Source: Colimorpha_A sp045543555 (GTDB lineage: Bacteria > Bacillota > Clostridia > Oscillospirales > CAG-272). From it: a DNA stretch of 64,000 nucleotides. The DNA lies in assembly GCA_045543555.1 (NCBI GenBank), contig JAZQMQ010000016.1:159678-223677 (forward strand), given 5' to 3'. A model generated the notes under the pieces. That model made no database searches and was not told where the DNA came from. It was given only the letters and a program-made list of their open reading frames with translations. This document shows positions 53,989 through 62,397 of this stretch, piece by piece. The position numbers were made by a program, and so were the translations under genes. Each line of letters begins with the position of its first letter. Position 1 is the first letter of the stretch.

Positions 53989-55014
53989 TCAGATCTGTAT
54001 ATCCGCTATACGAAGGGTGTTTTCTACAAGCACCTCGGGGGATAGATATGATCTATAGTATTTTTCGTTGTTCTTTTTGATTTCGTACATAAATTCGGGG
54101 TCGTTAAAGAGCTTGTCTACTGCTTGGAGGCAAGAATCGGGATCTGTATATGAAAGATAGTTCTTGCCCACCTCGAAATTTCCAGTAACTGTATACATCA
54201 AAGGCTCGCTGACTATGGCCTTTGCGGCTGCGACGTATTCTGCGGTCTTCCAACCGATGCTTCCGTGAAGACCGGTAGATGCGATACATATGTCGCTTTC
54301 ATGAAGGAGCTTAAGATAATTCTTCCGCTTCGTGAAGCTTCCGTCCATTATAAGCTCCGGAGCAACCGATCTTGAAAACGGCGTATCGTTGATACCGACG
54401 ATAGCATTTTCACCGTAACGCTCCTTCAGCGCTTTGATAATTGCAATGCGATCGGCATTGATCTTGATTCTCTCTTCTCGGTGGATTTCCGAGCATTCCG
54501 ACGGATCCCAAAGCCTTGTCAAAAACAGCACCTTTGGTTTTTTGTCGGTGAATTCAGCCTTCCCCTCGAAGCGTTTTTTTGTGAAAGAGTTCATCGATTC
54601 CTTGCCAAGAAGTGTTTTTACAATTAGCTTGGGAAGAGGATCGTTTAAAGGGCAACCATTGTAGGTCAGATGATAATTTAAGCCGAGGGGATGGAGCTTT
54701 TTTCGCATTTCCTCGTTGAATACCGAATTTTTTTCGTCCGAAAAGCTTCTCTTGAAATACAGATCACATTCATCAAGAAGAGATGACATTTTTTCAATGT
54801 CCAGATAACCGTCAAGAAGGTCGTAAATAATGGTTTTATTTCCGTAAATTACGCGCACTACCGACATTTCGGCATATTTCAGACATTCGTTTGAGGAAAG
54901 CAGATTATTGAATTTTACTTGGTATTTACCTGTTTTTCTCAACTCATTGAAGCCGCACAGTATCTGTGCGACGTGAGGGATCCGTGATATTATCTGAACC
55001 TCAATCGTTTTCAT
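53989..55014 (-). CDS. Glycosyltransferase-like protein
   Basis: 341 residues with the general layout of a GT-B glycosyltransferase: a C-terminal half with PKVLFLTRLWDPSEC, SDICIASTGLHGSIGWKTAEYVAAAKAIVSEP (shown by GLHGSIGWKTAEY) and a final helical tail. It is not closely matched to a named family. The start ATG 55014 follows CGGAG; the longer frame to 55044 enters the neighbouring gene. It lies between miaA and a phosphotransferase, so it may modify surface polymers. Confidence 0.6.
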   Translation of the reverse strand: MKTIEVQIISRIPHVAQILCGFNELRKTGKYQVKFNNLLSSNECLKYAEMSVVRVIYGNKTIIYDLLDGYLDIEKMSSLLDECDLYFKRSFSDEKNSVFNEEMRKKLHPLGLNYHLTYNGCPLNDPLPKLIVKTLLGKESMNSFTKKRFEGKAEFTDKKPKVLFLTRLWDPSECSEIHREERIKINADRIAIIKALKERYGENAIVGINDTPFSRSVAPELIMDGSFTKRKNYLKLLHESDICIASTGLHGSIGWKTAEYVAAAKAIVSEPLMYTVTGNFEVGKNYLSYTDPDSCLQAVDKLFNDPEFMYEIKKNNEKYYRSYLSPEVLVENTLRIADIQI

Positions 55015-55031
55015 GTTTTTCTCCGTGTTTT

Positions 55032-55802
55032 TTATCCGAAGCACTCACAGGCTCCGATAAATCTTAGCTTTTCGGGGTCGATCAGATCATTTCCGTATGC
55101 GTCTATGAAACGCGAACGGTATATATCTGTTTTTAAATTGAATTCGAGGGTCCATATGCCCCAAAAAACGTCAATGTGTCTGTCGCCGACGCCACCGTTC
55201 CCGAGATCAATAAATCCGGACAGTCTGTCTTGCTTGAAGATCAGATTCGGAAGACAATAGTCTCCGTGAAGAAGCACGTTGTTATCAAGCGTATGAGCGC
55301 CGTTTTTTACTATGGCGAATGCATCGTCTTTTGATATGTCTGCACAATAATAAGATCGGTCGAATCGATTGATGGCATATCCTTCGTTTACCGTTTTGAG
55401 ATACTCTTTATTTCTTTGTGTGATCGGACAACCGGAAAAATCAATGGAATGAAGCATTCTTAGTGTTGTTGCAAGGGTATCGCAAAGCCATTCGGGCCTT
55501 GAAATGTACTTTTCCGACGTAAGATCGTCCCCTAACACCTCTGTGGTGACCAGCCAATCTTCCTTGTCCGAAAGGTAGCATACCACTTCGGCGCCCAATC
55601 CGAGGGAATGATAATAGTTGTCCATTAAAGCTTCTTTTTTTAACGAGTCCTTTGCTGAGCGTTTGATGAACAGCTTTTGGTCGGGTATGTGGTACACCTT
55701 TGCTTCGGGTGAGCAGCTGCTGTCATAGACGTTGCCTGTTATAAACGAACGAATGTCAGAAGGCAAATCTGCGTTATCGAGAGTGATAAGGTTTTTATTC
55801 AT
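55032..55802 (-). CDS. APH(3')-like aminoglycoside/small-molecule phosphotransferase
   Basis: 256 residues of the APH kinase fold: catalytic loop LLHGDYCLPNLIF, metal-binding GFIDLGNGGVGDRHID, and the substrate-side motif TTEVLGDDLTSE. The match in order and spacing is to APH(3')-type enzymes, which phosphorylate kanamycin-like drugs. Whether this copy gives resistance cannot be told from sequence. It is nested in a housekeeping operon with no transposon nearby. Start ATG 55802 is adjacent to the queA stop; the TTG at 55808 is the alternative. Confidence 0.82.
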   Translation of the reverse strand: MNKNLITLDNADLPSDIRSFITGNVYDSSCSPEAKVYHIPDQKLFIKRSAKDSLKKEALMDNYYHSLGLGAEVVCYLSDKEDWLVTTEVLGDDLTSEKYISRPEWLCDTLATTLRMLHSIDFSGCPITQRNKEYLKTVNEGYAINRFDRSYYCADISKDDAFAIVKNGAHTLDNNVLLHGDYCLPNLIFKQDRLSGFIDLGNGGVGDRHIDVFWGIWTLEFNLKTDIYRSRFIDAYGNDLIDPEKLRFIGACECFG

Positions 55803-55804
55803 AA

Positions 55805-56854
55805 TCAAATGATGAGCATCGCGTCTCCGAATGAGAAGAAGCGGTATTTCATTTCAATTGCTTCGTTATAGGTTTCAAGCATCAGATCTCTGCTTGTCAA
55901 TGCTGATACAAGCATAAGAAGAGTGCTTTCGGGAAGGTGAAAGTTAGTGATAAGGGCATCAGTCACCTTGAATTTATAGCCGGGATATATGAAAATTCCC
56001 GTATCGTCGGTTATGGGGTGAACGATCCCGTTGTCATCGGAAACGCTTTCAAGAACACGGCAGGAGGTGGTTCCTACAGCGATAAGTCTGCCTGTACGGT
56101 TGTTTATGATGTCTGCGGACTCTCTTGACACCGAGATGAATTCGGAGTGCATCTCATGGTCGACTATGTTGTCCTCCTTAACGGGGCGGAAGGTGCCGAG
56201 ACCAACATGCAGCATAACGGGAGCGATCTTTACTCCCTTCGCCTTGATCCTTTCAAGAAGCTCGGTGGTGAAGTGCAGACCTGCGGTGGGGGCGGCGGCA
56301 GAGCCCTCGTCCTTGGCATACACGGTCTGGTAACGGCTTCTGTCCTTGAGCTTTTCGGTTATGTATGGAGGGAGGGGCATATTTCCGACCTTATCGAGAA
56401 TGGAAAAAATATTATCCCCTTCATATTCAAATTTCAGAAGTCTGTTTCCACCTTCAACCGTCTCAAGAACCTCTGCACGAAGAATCCCGTCGCCGAATAT
56501 AATCTTAGTACCGGGCTTGCATCTTCTGCCGGGACGGACGAGGGTCTCCCATACATCAAGACCGCGGCTTCGAAGCAGCACGACCTCTATCTGAATGCCG
56601 CTTTCCTCCTTGATACCGTAAAGACGGGCAGGGATGACCTTACTGTCGTTTATAACGAGCACGTCGCCCTCGTTTAGATATTCAAGTACGTTGGAAAATA
56701 CCCTGTGCTCCCTTTTTCCGCTTTCCTTATAAAGCACGAGAAGTCGGGAGGAGTCACGGGGCTCGGCGGGGGTCTGTGCGATGCGCTCCTGAGGAAGATC
56801 GTAGAAGAAATCCTTGGTCGTTAAGGTTGTCTGGCTTAAGGTGTTTTTAATCAT
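55805..56854 (-). CDS. queA: S-adenosylmethionine:tRNA ribosyltransferase-isomerase
   Basis: Queuosine pathway enzyme of 349 residues with FFYDLPQERIAQTP, NDSKVIPARL, GSAAAPTAGLHFT and LHVGLGTFRPV. The start ATG 56854 is chosen because a TTGAAA-17-TATAAT promoter lies at 56890-56918 and would start transcription at about the alternative ATG 56884. No tgt gene is in the window. It is the first gene of the long minus-strand run. Confidence 0.95.
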   Translation of the reverse strand: MIKNTLSQTTLTTKDFFYDLPQERIAQTPAEPRDSSRLLVLYKESGKREHRVFSNVLEYLNEGDVLVINDSKVIPARLYGIKEESGIQIEVVLLRSRGLDVWETLVRPGRRCKPGTKIIFGDGILRAEVLETVEGGNRLLKFEYEGDNIFSILDKVGNMPLPPYITEKLKDRSRYQTVYAKDEGSAAAPTAGLHFTTELLERIKAKGVKIAPVMLHVGLGTFRPVKEDNIVDHEMHSEFISVSRESADIINNRTGRLIAVGTTSCRVLESVSDDNGIVHPITDDTGIFIYPGYKFKVTDALITNFHLPESTLLMLVSALTSRDLMLETYNEAIEMKYRFFSFGDAMLII

Positions 56855-56889
56855 GATAGCTGTCTTTCGGTAATAGAAATTCATCTTAT

Positions 56890-56918
56890 ATTATATAACA
56901 TTTCGAAAAGAATTTCAA
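56890..56918 (-). promoter_or_regulatory. Sigma-A promoter for the queA run
   Basis: On the minus strand: TTGAAA, 17 bases, TATAAT. It drives queA and possibly many following genes. Confidence 0.75.
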
Positions 56919-56966
56919 CCGTTTTTTCAAAAAAACAAACAATTAATAAAAGGAGAGAAAATATAG

Positions 56967-57866
56967 ATGAAAAAAATGCTTTTTAAGGGAACAGCAACAG
57001 CTCTCATCACGCCGTTTAAGGATGGCGAAATAGATATTTCCGCACTTAAAAAATTGACCGAATATCAGATAGAGCAGGGGATATCCGCGCTTGTTGTATG
57101 CGGCACCACGGGGGAGGCGCCGACTTTATCGAGAAAGGAAAAAATCAAGTGCGTAAGCGCTGTATGCGAAGCGTCAAACGGCAGAGTGGCCGTAATTGCG
57201 GGCGCAACCACAAACGATACAGCTTCGTCGGTTGAGCTTTCAATAGAGGCGGTTAAGGAGGGCGCCGACGGAATACTTGCAGTAACACCCTACTATAACC
57301 GACCAAGCGCATCGGGTCTGCTTCGGCACTTTTTGTCCATAGCGGAGGGGGCGGGGAAGCCCACTATTCTTTATAACATACCCTCACGCACGGGAAGTGA
57401 CATTCAAGACTCAGTCTACGAAGGCTTTTCAACGCATCCAATGGCTGCGGGGGTTAAGGAGGCGTCGGGAAGCATATCGAAATGCGCTTATATCGTAAGC
57501 AGATTCGGTGAATCCTTGCCGCTTTACAGCGGCCACGACGATATGACCCTTCCCGTGCTTTCCATCGGCGGTGTTGGTGTCATTTCTGTAGTGTCAAATC
57601 TGTTCCCGTATCAAATGAGCCGCCTTTGCTCACTTTATGAGGATAACGTGGACGAATGTCGCAAGCTTTATCTTGATTTTGTTCCATTGATGCGCTCGCT
57701 CTTTACCGAAACCAATCCCATGCCCGTCAAAAGCGGTATGGCTTATATGGGACTTTGCTCGGGAGAGGTTAGGCTCCCCCTTACCAGAGCTTCGAGTCAA
57801 TGTGAGAAAACTTTGTTTGAACAGATAGATCGATTTCGTTTCCTTTACGGTGTGAATAAGCTCTAA
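56967..57866 (+). CDS. dapA: 4-hydroxy-tetrahydrodipicolinate synthase
   Basis: Condenses pyruvate and aspartate semialdehyde in lysine and diaminopimelate synthesis, which also feeds dipicolinate in spores. The 299 residues show T47-T48 in CGTTGEAP, Tyr in LYNIPSRTG and the Schiff-base Lys in AAGVKEASG. AAGGAG lies upstream. Confidence 0.94.
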   Translation: MKKMLFKGTATALITPFKDGEIDISALKKLTEYQIEQGISALVVCGTTGEAPTLSRKEKIKCVSAVCEASNGRVAVIAGATTNDTASSVELSIEAVKEGADGILAVTPYYNRPSASGLLRHFLSIAEGAGKPTILYNIPSRTGSDIQDSVYEGFSTHPMAAGVKEASGSISKCAYIVSRFGESLPLYSGHDDMTLPVLSIGGVGVISVVSNLFPYQMSRLCSLYEDNVDECRKLYLDFVPLMRSLFTETNPMPVKSGMAYMGLCSGEVRLPLTRASSQCEKTLFEQIDRFRFLYGVNKL

Positions 57867-57890
57867 ATTTGCTAAAATATTATGTTTTCC

Positions 57891-57919
57891 TTGACAAGAG
57901 GAGCTTTTTAAGTTATAAT
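57891..57919 (+). promoter_or_regulatory. Consensus sigma-A promoter for proS
   Basis: TTGACA, 17 bases, TATAAT, about 38 bases before the ATG. The short leader excludes a T-box. Confidence 0.85.
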
Positions 57920-57957
57920 AATAGAATAGAAATAATCTCCTCACGAAAGGACATAAT

Positions 57958-59400
57958 ATGGCACAGGACAAGAAACTCGTCGAAGCTATTACTTCCATGG
58001 ATGAAGACTTCGCACAGTGGTACACAGACGTTGTAAAAAAGGCAGATCTTATCGATTATTCGAGCGTTAAGGGTTGTATGATCTACCGCCCTTACGGATA
58101 TGCGATATGGGAAAATATTCAGAAGATACTCGATACCAAATTCAAGGAAACGGGACACGAGAACGTGTATATGCCCATGTTCATTCCCGAGACCCTTCTC
58201 AATAAGGAAAAGGATCACGTTGAGGGCTTTGCTCCCGAGGTTGCATGGGTAACCTACGGCGGTAGCGAAAAGCTTGCAGAAAAGCTTTGCGTTCGCCCCA
58301 CCTCCGAAACACTTTTCTGCGAACATTACGCAAACGTTATCAATTCTTGGAGAGACCTCCCCAAGCTCTATAATCAGTGGTGCTCGGTTGTAAGATGGGA
58401 GAAGAATACCCGTCCCTTCCTCCGCACAAGAGAATTTCTCTGGCAGGAGGGTCACACCATGCACGCAACCGCCGAGGAGGCACAGGAGGAGACCCTCCGC
58501 ATGCTCAACGTCTATGCAGATTTCTGCGAGCACGATCTTGCAATGCCCGTTATCAAGGGACCCAAGACCGAGAGCGATAAGTTTGCGGGAGCTGAGGCTA
58601 CCTACGCCATCGAGGCTCTTATGCACGATGGTAAGGCTCTTCAGGCAGGAACCTCCCACTATTTCGGAGACGGTTTTGCTAAGGCGTTCGACATCCGTTA
58701 CACCGACAAAAACAATCAGCTCCAGTACCCCCATCAGACCTCTTGGGGCGTAACCACCCGTCTTATCGGAGCGATCATTATGACTCACGGCGACGACAAC
58801 GGTCTCGTTCTTCCCCCCGCAGTAGCTCCTATTCAGATCGTTATCATTCCCGTTGCTCAGCATAAGGAGGGCGTGCTTGAAAAGGCGGCTGAGATCAGAG
58901 ACAGACTTCAGCGCGCAGGCTTCAGAGTTAAGCTCGACGATTCCGACAACACCGCAGGCTGGAAGTATTCCGAGTATGAGATGAAGGGCGTTCCCGTTCG
59001 TCTTGAGATCGGTCCCCGTGATATCGAGGGAAATCAGTGCGTACTCGTTGCACGTCATAACAGAAGCAAGGATTTCGTTTCCCTCGACACACTTGAGCAG
59101 TCGGTAGCCGACAAGCTTGAGCAGGTAAGATCGGGAATCTACGAAAAGGCACTTCAGAACAGAGCCGAGCACACCACCGAGTGTGAGACCACCGATGATA
59201 TCATCAATGCTCTTAAGGAGAAGGGCGATGGCTTCTTCGCTGCCCTCTGGTGCGAGAGTGAGGAGTGTGAGGATAAGGTCAAGGAGCTTACAGGAGTAGG
59301 CTCAAGATGTATCCCCTTCGATATGCAGGGCAAGGAAGGCGTTTGTGTCTGCTGCGGCAAGCCCGCAAAAACCACCGTCCTCTGGGCAAAGGCGTATTAA
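57958..59400 (+). CDS. proS: Prolyl-tRNA synthetase (archaeal/eukaryotic-like, type 3)
   Basis: 480 residues of class II synthetase: motif 2 CVRPTSETLFCEHYANV and RWEKNTRPFLRTREFLWQEGH, shown by RPFLRTREFLWQEG, and motif 3 GDDNGLVLPPAVAPIQ. There is no bacterial-type editing insertion and there is a C-terminal zinc-like domain (CVCCGKPAKTTVLWAKAY), as in type 3 enzymes of many Clostridia. The tRNA-Pro(UGG) gene lies about 1 kb downstream. Confidence 0.97.
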   Translation: MAQDKKLVEAITSMDEDFAQWYTDVVKKADLIDYSSVKGCMIYRPYGYAIWENIQKILDTKFKETGHENVYMPMFIPETLLNKEKDHVEGFAPEVAWVTYGGSEKLAEKLCVRPTSETLFCEHYANVINSWRDLPKLYNQWCSVVRWEKNTRPFLRTREFLWQEGHTMHATAEEAQEETLRMLNVYADFCEHDLAMPVIKGPKTESDKFAGAEATYAIEALMHDGKALQAGTSHYFGDGFAKAFDIRYTDKNNQLQYPHQTSWGVTTRLIGAIIMTHGDDNGLVLPPAVAPIQIVIIPVAQHKEGVLEKAAEIRDRLQRAGFRVKLDDSDNTAGWKYSEYEMKGVPVRLEIGPRDIEGNQCVLVARHNRSKDFVSLDTLEQSVADKLEQVRSGIYEKALQNRAEHTTECETTDDIINALKEKGDGFFAALWCESEECEDKVKELTGVGSRCIPFDMQGKEGVCVCCGKPAKTTVLWAKAY

Positions 59401-59411
59401 AAATCAGGAAA

Positions 59412-59446
59412 AGGACAGAGAGTGTTTTACATTCTCTGTCCTCTTT
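59412..59446 (+). terminator. Rho-independent terminator after proS
   Basis: AGGACAGAGA, 11-base loop, TCTCTGTCCT, then CTTTTATT. Confidence 0.85.
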
Positions 59447-59459
59447 TATTGACAAGCAC

Positions 59460-59610
59460 TGCATTTGTAGACACAAATGCTTTATTAGTTATGAGTGAGG
59501 AGTTCCGAACGGCACAGACGCCCGCAGGCTCGCTGTTCCGTCGTTTCGATCTTTGCGTCACCGCGCGAAGTGCGGTGTATATCCTCTTGGGCAGACTATT
59601 GAGCATCAAA
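59460..59610. repeat. Palindrome-bearing intergenic segment
   Basis: No gene is supported here. GCATTTGT-AGAC-ACAAATGC and CACCGC-GCGAAGT-GCGGTG are clear inverted repeats flanking a segment whose translation resembles spurious ORFs I associate with repeats in other Clostridia. It may be a small non-autonomous repeat; copy number elsewhere is unknown. Confidence 0.35.
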
Positions 59611-59613
59611 TAA

Positions 59614-60015
59614 AGAAGCACGGAATATCCCGCAATAATAGAGGCAGAATACGGGATCGGTAAGGTTATTTGGTGCATAGCGGAGCTCGAATATGACGGC
59701 AGAGTGCCGTTTAAAGAGCTATTTAAAGGTGTGGTTAGACGTAATTTGAATGCTAAATACGATATGCGCGGATCAAAAGCTGTTGAAACGGTGATCTTCG
59801 AAGATGAAGGGGCAACTCTTGTGCCTCTTTGCGATCTTGAATATGATCCCGATAAAACTCCGAGTCCAATAACGTTGTCGTTTGAAACCGATGCCCCGCC
59901 GCGCTTTGTTAAAAACCTGAAGAACGGGGAAGACGTAGCATACTATTACGACGGAAAAACATTCACGACACATTTGAGCGTGGATATGTTCGCAATGTAT
60001 AAGATAGGGCTTTGA
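59614..60015 (+). pseudogene. C-terminal remnant of a glycoside hydrolase
   Basis: After a TAA at 59611 the frame stays open and reads YPAIIEAEYGIGKVIWCIA, then FKELFKGVVRRNLNAKYDM and a beta-sandwich ending YYDGKTFTTHLSVDMFAMYKI. This looks like the trimerisation-like and C-terminal domains of a GH29- or GH42-like glycosidase. No catalytic domain is upstream. The part from GTG 59704 could be translated but has no ribosome site. Confidence 0.5.
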
Positions 60016-60064
60016 GCTAATATTGAAAATTTTGAATAAAGATCACTTAACTTGTGCTAAAAGG

Positions 60065-60093
60065 GTTGCATTTTAAAAACATTTGTGATATAA
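60065..60093 (+). promoter_or_regulatory. Sigma-A promoter feeding a hairpin RNA
   Basis: TTGCAT, 17 bases, TATAAT. The predicted start site falls at the base of the hairpin at 60094-60148. Confidence 0.65.
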
Positions 60094-60148
60094 TACAAAA
60101 ACGGAGTTAGGACATTGTGTGTTCCTCTGTCGACTAACTCTGTTTTTG
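60094..60148 (+). ncRNA. Candidate small hairpin RNA
   Basis: ACAAAAACGGAGTTAG and CTAACTCTGTTTTTGT pair over 16 bases with one G-U, enclosing a 23-base loop. The hairpin starts where transcription from the upstream promoter should begin, and its 3' arm ends in a T run, so the transcript would be about 50 bases, nearly all stem-loop. It may be an sRNA, a self-terminating promoter trap or a terminal repeat. No known RNA family is recognised. Confidence 0.4.
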
Positions 60149-60150
60149 TG

Positions 60151-60423
60151 TTGAAATCGCACGTGTTGTGTTGTATAAGTACAGGTACCGCAAGTACGGG
60201 TAGCGCGCCTGCTTTGGGAGCGTGAACAGCGGGGAGCCCCCGCGGGCAAAACGGCGCGCCGCGCCGAAAAGCAAATCCCTCAAAACCCTTGCAAATACGC
60301 AAGATTTCGCCTTGTAATATCGGCACTTTCGACACTTTGAGAAAATGCAAAACAGCGTAGATTTTGCGTTTGACCACAGTTTGTCCCACTTCTACGCAAA
60401 AACATAAAAATTCAATACAAAAT
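60151..60423. other. Gene-free GC-rich to AT-rich spacer before tRNA-Pro
   Basis: The first half is unusually GC-rich with short palindromes (GCGGGG-AGC-CCCCGC; CGGCGCGCCG); the second half is ordinary. No convincing ORF is seen. The composition differs from both neighbours. Confidence 0.5.
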
Positions 60424-60499
60424 CGGGGTGTGGCTCAGCTGGTAGAGCGGGTGGTTTGGGACCATCAGGCCGCAGGTTCAAGTCCTGTCACTCCGACCA
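60424..60499 (+). tRNA. tRNA-Pro(UGG)
   Basis: Cloverleaf by eye: acceptor CGGGGTG/CACTCCG (one G-U), D-arm GCTC...GAGC, anticodon arm GGTGG-TTTGGGA-CCATC with anticodon TGG, T-arm with GTTCAAGTC, discriminator A and encoded CCA at 60497-60499. Length is 76. It lies near proS, and tRNA 3' ends are common integration sites, which fits the recombinases 2 kb away. Confidence 0.95.
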
Positions 60500-60524
60500 A
60501 AACAGCGGTTTTGGCCGCAAAAAC

Positions 60525-60556
60525 AAAACCGCAAGGGTCTTCCTTGCGGTTTTTTA
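60525..60556 (+). terminator. Rho-independent terminator after tRNA-Pro
   Basis: AAAACCGCAAGG-GTCTT-CCTTGCGGTTTT, then TT. Confidence 0.88.
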
Positions 60557-60567
60557 CTGGAGTTAAA

Positions 60568-61563
60568 ATGGCTAAAATAACAAACTCAATGATTATTGAG
60601 GCGTTGGGTAAAATCAATCACTCACTCGACTCATTATCTCCAAGGCTTGACGATCTTGAAAAAACAAGCGACAAACTTTTTCTCCTCGAGTTAAAGAAGA
60701 AATCCAAGAAAATTCTTGAATGTAGTGAATTAATCAAGAAAATGACGGATTCTCTTGAGTATATCGAAGAAAGTCACGATAATATGGAAGTCGGATATTT
60801 TGAGTCTCTTTCTTATGATTTTGAAGACACTTTGAAGGAATGTGAACTAACTGATAACGATATCACAAAAATAGAATCAGCAAAAGAAATTGTGAAATGG
60901 GCATCGTCTCTTGAAAATGCCATTAATTCTTTGAAGTATTCATATTCCTCGATTCTATCAAAAGAAGAAAAACTTTGTGAGTTGATAGGAACAAGGCAGA
61001 TCGAATTTAAAGATTTTATTGTGTTAAGCAATGTATTCAAATGCAATAAAAATCATACTATCGAACCAATACAAGCTAATATAAGCATGATGACATCGTC
61101 CGGAACGATAGAGCAATTGCTTGTTTCGGCAGGATATTGTCAGCAATGTCAAATATACTTTATTTTAGAGTCGGACTATATTCAAGCAAAAAGCAAAGGC
61201 ATTTTGTTGTGTAGGCAAATTACGCGTGATGCTTATGAGAGATATGGGGACGAGATTTTCGACGGAGAAAAATTAAATGCCGAATCGCTATTACACCAAA
61301 TAGGATATAATGTAAACTCTCAAGATAACCTCACATCAAGTCAAAGACAAAATCTTTTGAAACTTGCCATTGATAATAATTTATATTCTACCAGTGGATT
61401 GCTTAGCTTTTTAGATTGGTTAATAGCCAGAAACAAAAAAGTATCTAATAGGGATATGTCTCAAGCAATTGAAAAATGGAGTGAGGATAGATATTTTGTT
61501 GCAAATTATAATTCCGATTCGCAACGAAATGTTGGAGTAGCGTCTATTTCAGTTAAAAAATAA
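60568..61563 (+). CDS. Unrecognised 331-residue protein, probably horizontally acquired
   Basis: ATG 60568 follows TGGAG directly after the tRNA terminator; the longer frame from 60364 crosses the tRNA and is not real. The N-terminal roughly 140 residues are helical and charged (coiled-coil-like). A middle part contains CNKNHTIEP and CQQCQIYFILESDY, possibly a zinc-binding Cys set. The end reads LTSSQRQNLLKLAIDNNLY and a helical tail. The gene is richer in A and T than the housekeeping genes. It ends in a 62-base element that is repeated after the acetyltransferase gene. Function is unknown; cargo of a mobile element is likely. Confidence 0.7.
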   Translation: MAKITNSMIIEALGKINHSLDSLSPRLDDLEKTSDKLFLLELKKKSKKILECSELIKKMTDSLEYIEESHDNMEVGYFESLSYDFEDTLKECELTDNDITKIESAKEIVKWASSLENAINSLKYSYSSILSKEEKLCELIGTRQIEFKDFIVLSNVFKCNKNHTIEPIQANISMMTSSGTIEQLLVSAGYCQQCQIYFILESDYIQAKSKGILLCRQITRDAYERYGDEIFDGEKLNAESLLHQIGYNVNSQDNLTSSQRQNLLKLAIDNNLYSTSGLLSFLDWLIARNKKVSNRDMSQAIEKWSEDRYFVANYNSDSQRNVGVASISVKK

Positions 61564-61588
61564 TGCTTGGCTTTTTCCGAATCCTTTT

Positions 61589-61650
61589 CTTTGTTTACTG
61601 CAACCCAACCATTGAGGGCACCGTTACTCGGCGCCCTCTTTTTGTTTTGC
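61589..61650 (+). repeat. 62-base element, copy A (terminator-like)
   Basis: CTTTGTTTACTGCA..., then CCAACCATTGAGGGC, then a hairpin GAGGGCACC/GGCGCCCTC (one mismatch) and TTTTTGTTTTGC. It is about 90% identical to copy B at 62398-62459. It follows the 331-residue gene. Confidence 0.8.
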
Positions 61651-61678
61651 CTTTTCTTTGTCTACCGCGGGGCAGTTA

Positions 61679-61707
61679 TTGACTTTTCGGCGATTTTATG
61701 ATATACT
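61679..61707 (+). promoter_or_regulatory. Sigma-A promoter for the acetyltransferase leader
   Basis: TTGACT, 17 bases, TATACT, giving a transcript start at about 61714. Confidence 0.65.
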
Positions 61708-61713
61708 TACAAA

Positions 61714-61830
61714 AACAGATATGGTCACCGGAGGCAGAGTGCCGTAGCGCTCGTATGCCGGATTAGGTGTCCGAGTGAGCTCGGGTTATTGTGTGCGCAA
61801 TAGCCGGAGTTTTTTATTTTTAAGGAGGAT
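61714..61830 (+). promoter_or_regulatory. Structured 5' leader of the acetyltransferase gene
   Basis: About 115 bases between promoter and ribosome site fold into successive hairpins: GGCA-GAG-TGCC (61733-61743), CCGAG-TGAG-CTCGG (61771-61784) and GGTTATTG-TGTGCG-CAATAGCC (61784-61805). The last two share a G, so they compete. A T-rich run (GGAGTTTTTTATTTTT) and then AAGGAGG follow. This is an attenuator- or riboswitch-like arrangement. A possible 8-codon ORF (MVTGGRVP) starts at 61721. I do not recognise the RNA family. Confidence 0.5.
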
Positions 61831-61835
61831 TGTTT

Positions 61836-62390
61836 ATGAAAAACACAAAGGTTACTCTTGTTCCGCTTACGGCAGACGACCGCGAGCAATTCATTCTTGA
61901 CAATCAGTGGGCATTCAAGTACGGCGCGATCGAGGAGTTCGGCAAGCGTGACGACCACATGGATTTTGACGGCGAGATCATCTCTCGCAAAACCATCGAG
62001 CGTTGTATCGACTCGACCGATAGCGAGACCTACCGAATCGTTGTTGACGGTAGACGAGTTGGAGGTCTTATTCTGAAAATCAACAAAGAAACGTATCACA
62101 ACGAGTTGGAGATTCTGTTCGTTTCCCCCGAGGAGCACACCAAAGGAATCGGCTACGGTGCGTGGCTTGCGGTAGAGGCTCTGCATCCCGAGACCAAGGT
62201 TTGGGAGACCTGCACTCCATATTTCGAAAAGCGCAACATTCACTTTTACGTTAACTAGTGCGGTTTTCAAATCGACCAATTTTGGTGCGAGTATTTTCAA
62301 CCCGAACACGAAATGTTCGAGGATGAAAAGCACGATCCCGACGAAGGTCCTGATGAAATGTTCCGTTTTATCAAGGTGATGAAGCCATAA
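61836..62390 (+). pseudogene. GNAT acetyltransferase interrupted by an amber codon
   Basis: ATG 61836, 7 bases after AAGGAGG, starts a GNAT-fold protein (IVVDGRRVGGLILKINKE; LFVSPEEHTKGIGYGAWLAVE). At codon 141 a TAG (62256-62258) replaces what is normally Lys in the conserved N-K-C-G-F turn. The frame then continues with CGFQIDQFWCEYFQPEHEM and ends at TAA 62388-62390, the expected GNAT C terminus (184 codons). A single AAG-to-TAG change explains it. The truncated product lacks the last strand and is probably inactive, unless the amber is suppressed. Confidence 0.75.
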
Positions 62391-62397
62391 TCGCTTC

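Noticed and set aside
46221..58000. T-box riboswitches before ileS, metG or proS
   Set aside because: The leaders are too short (18-50 bases) and no specifier stem or T-box sequence is seen.
60364..60567. N-terminal extension of the 331-residue gene across the tRNA
   Set aside because: The frame is open only by chance; it spans the tRNA-Pro gene and its terminator, and a proper start with ribosome site exists at 60568.
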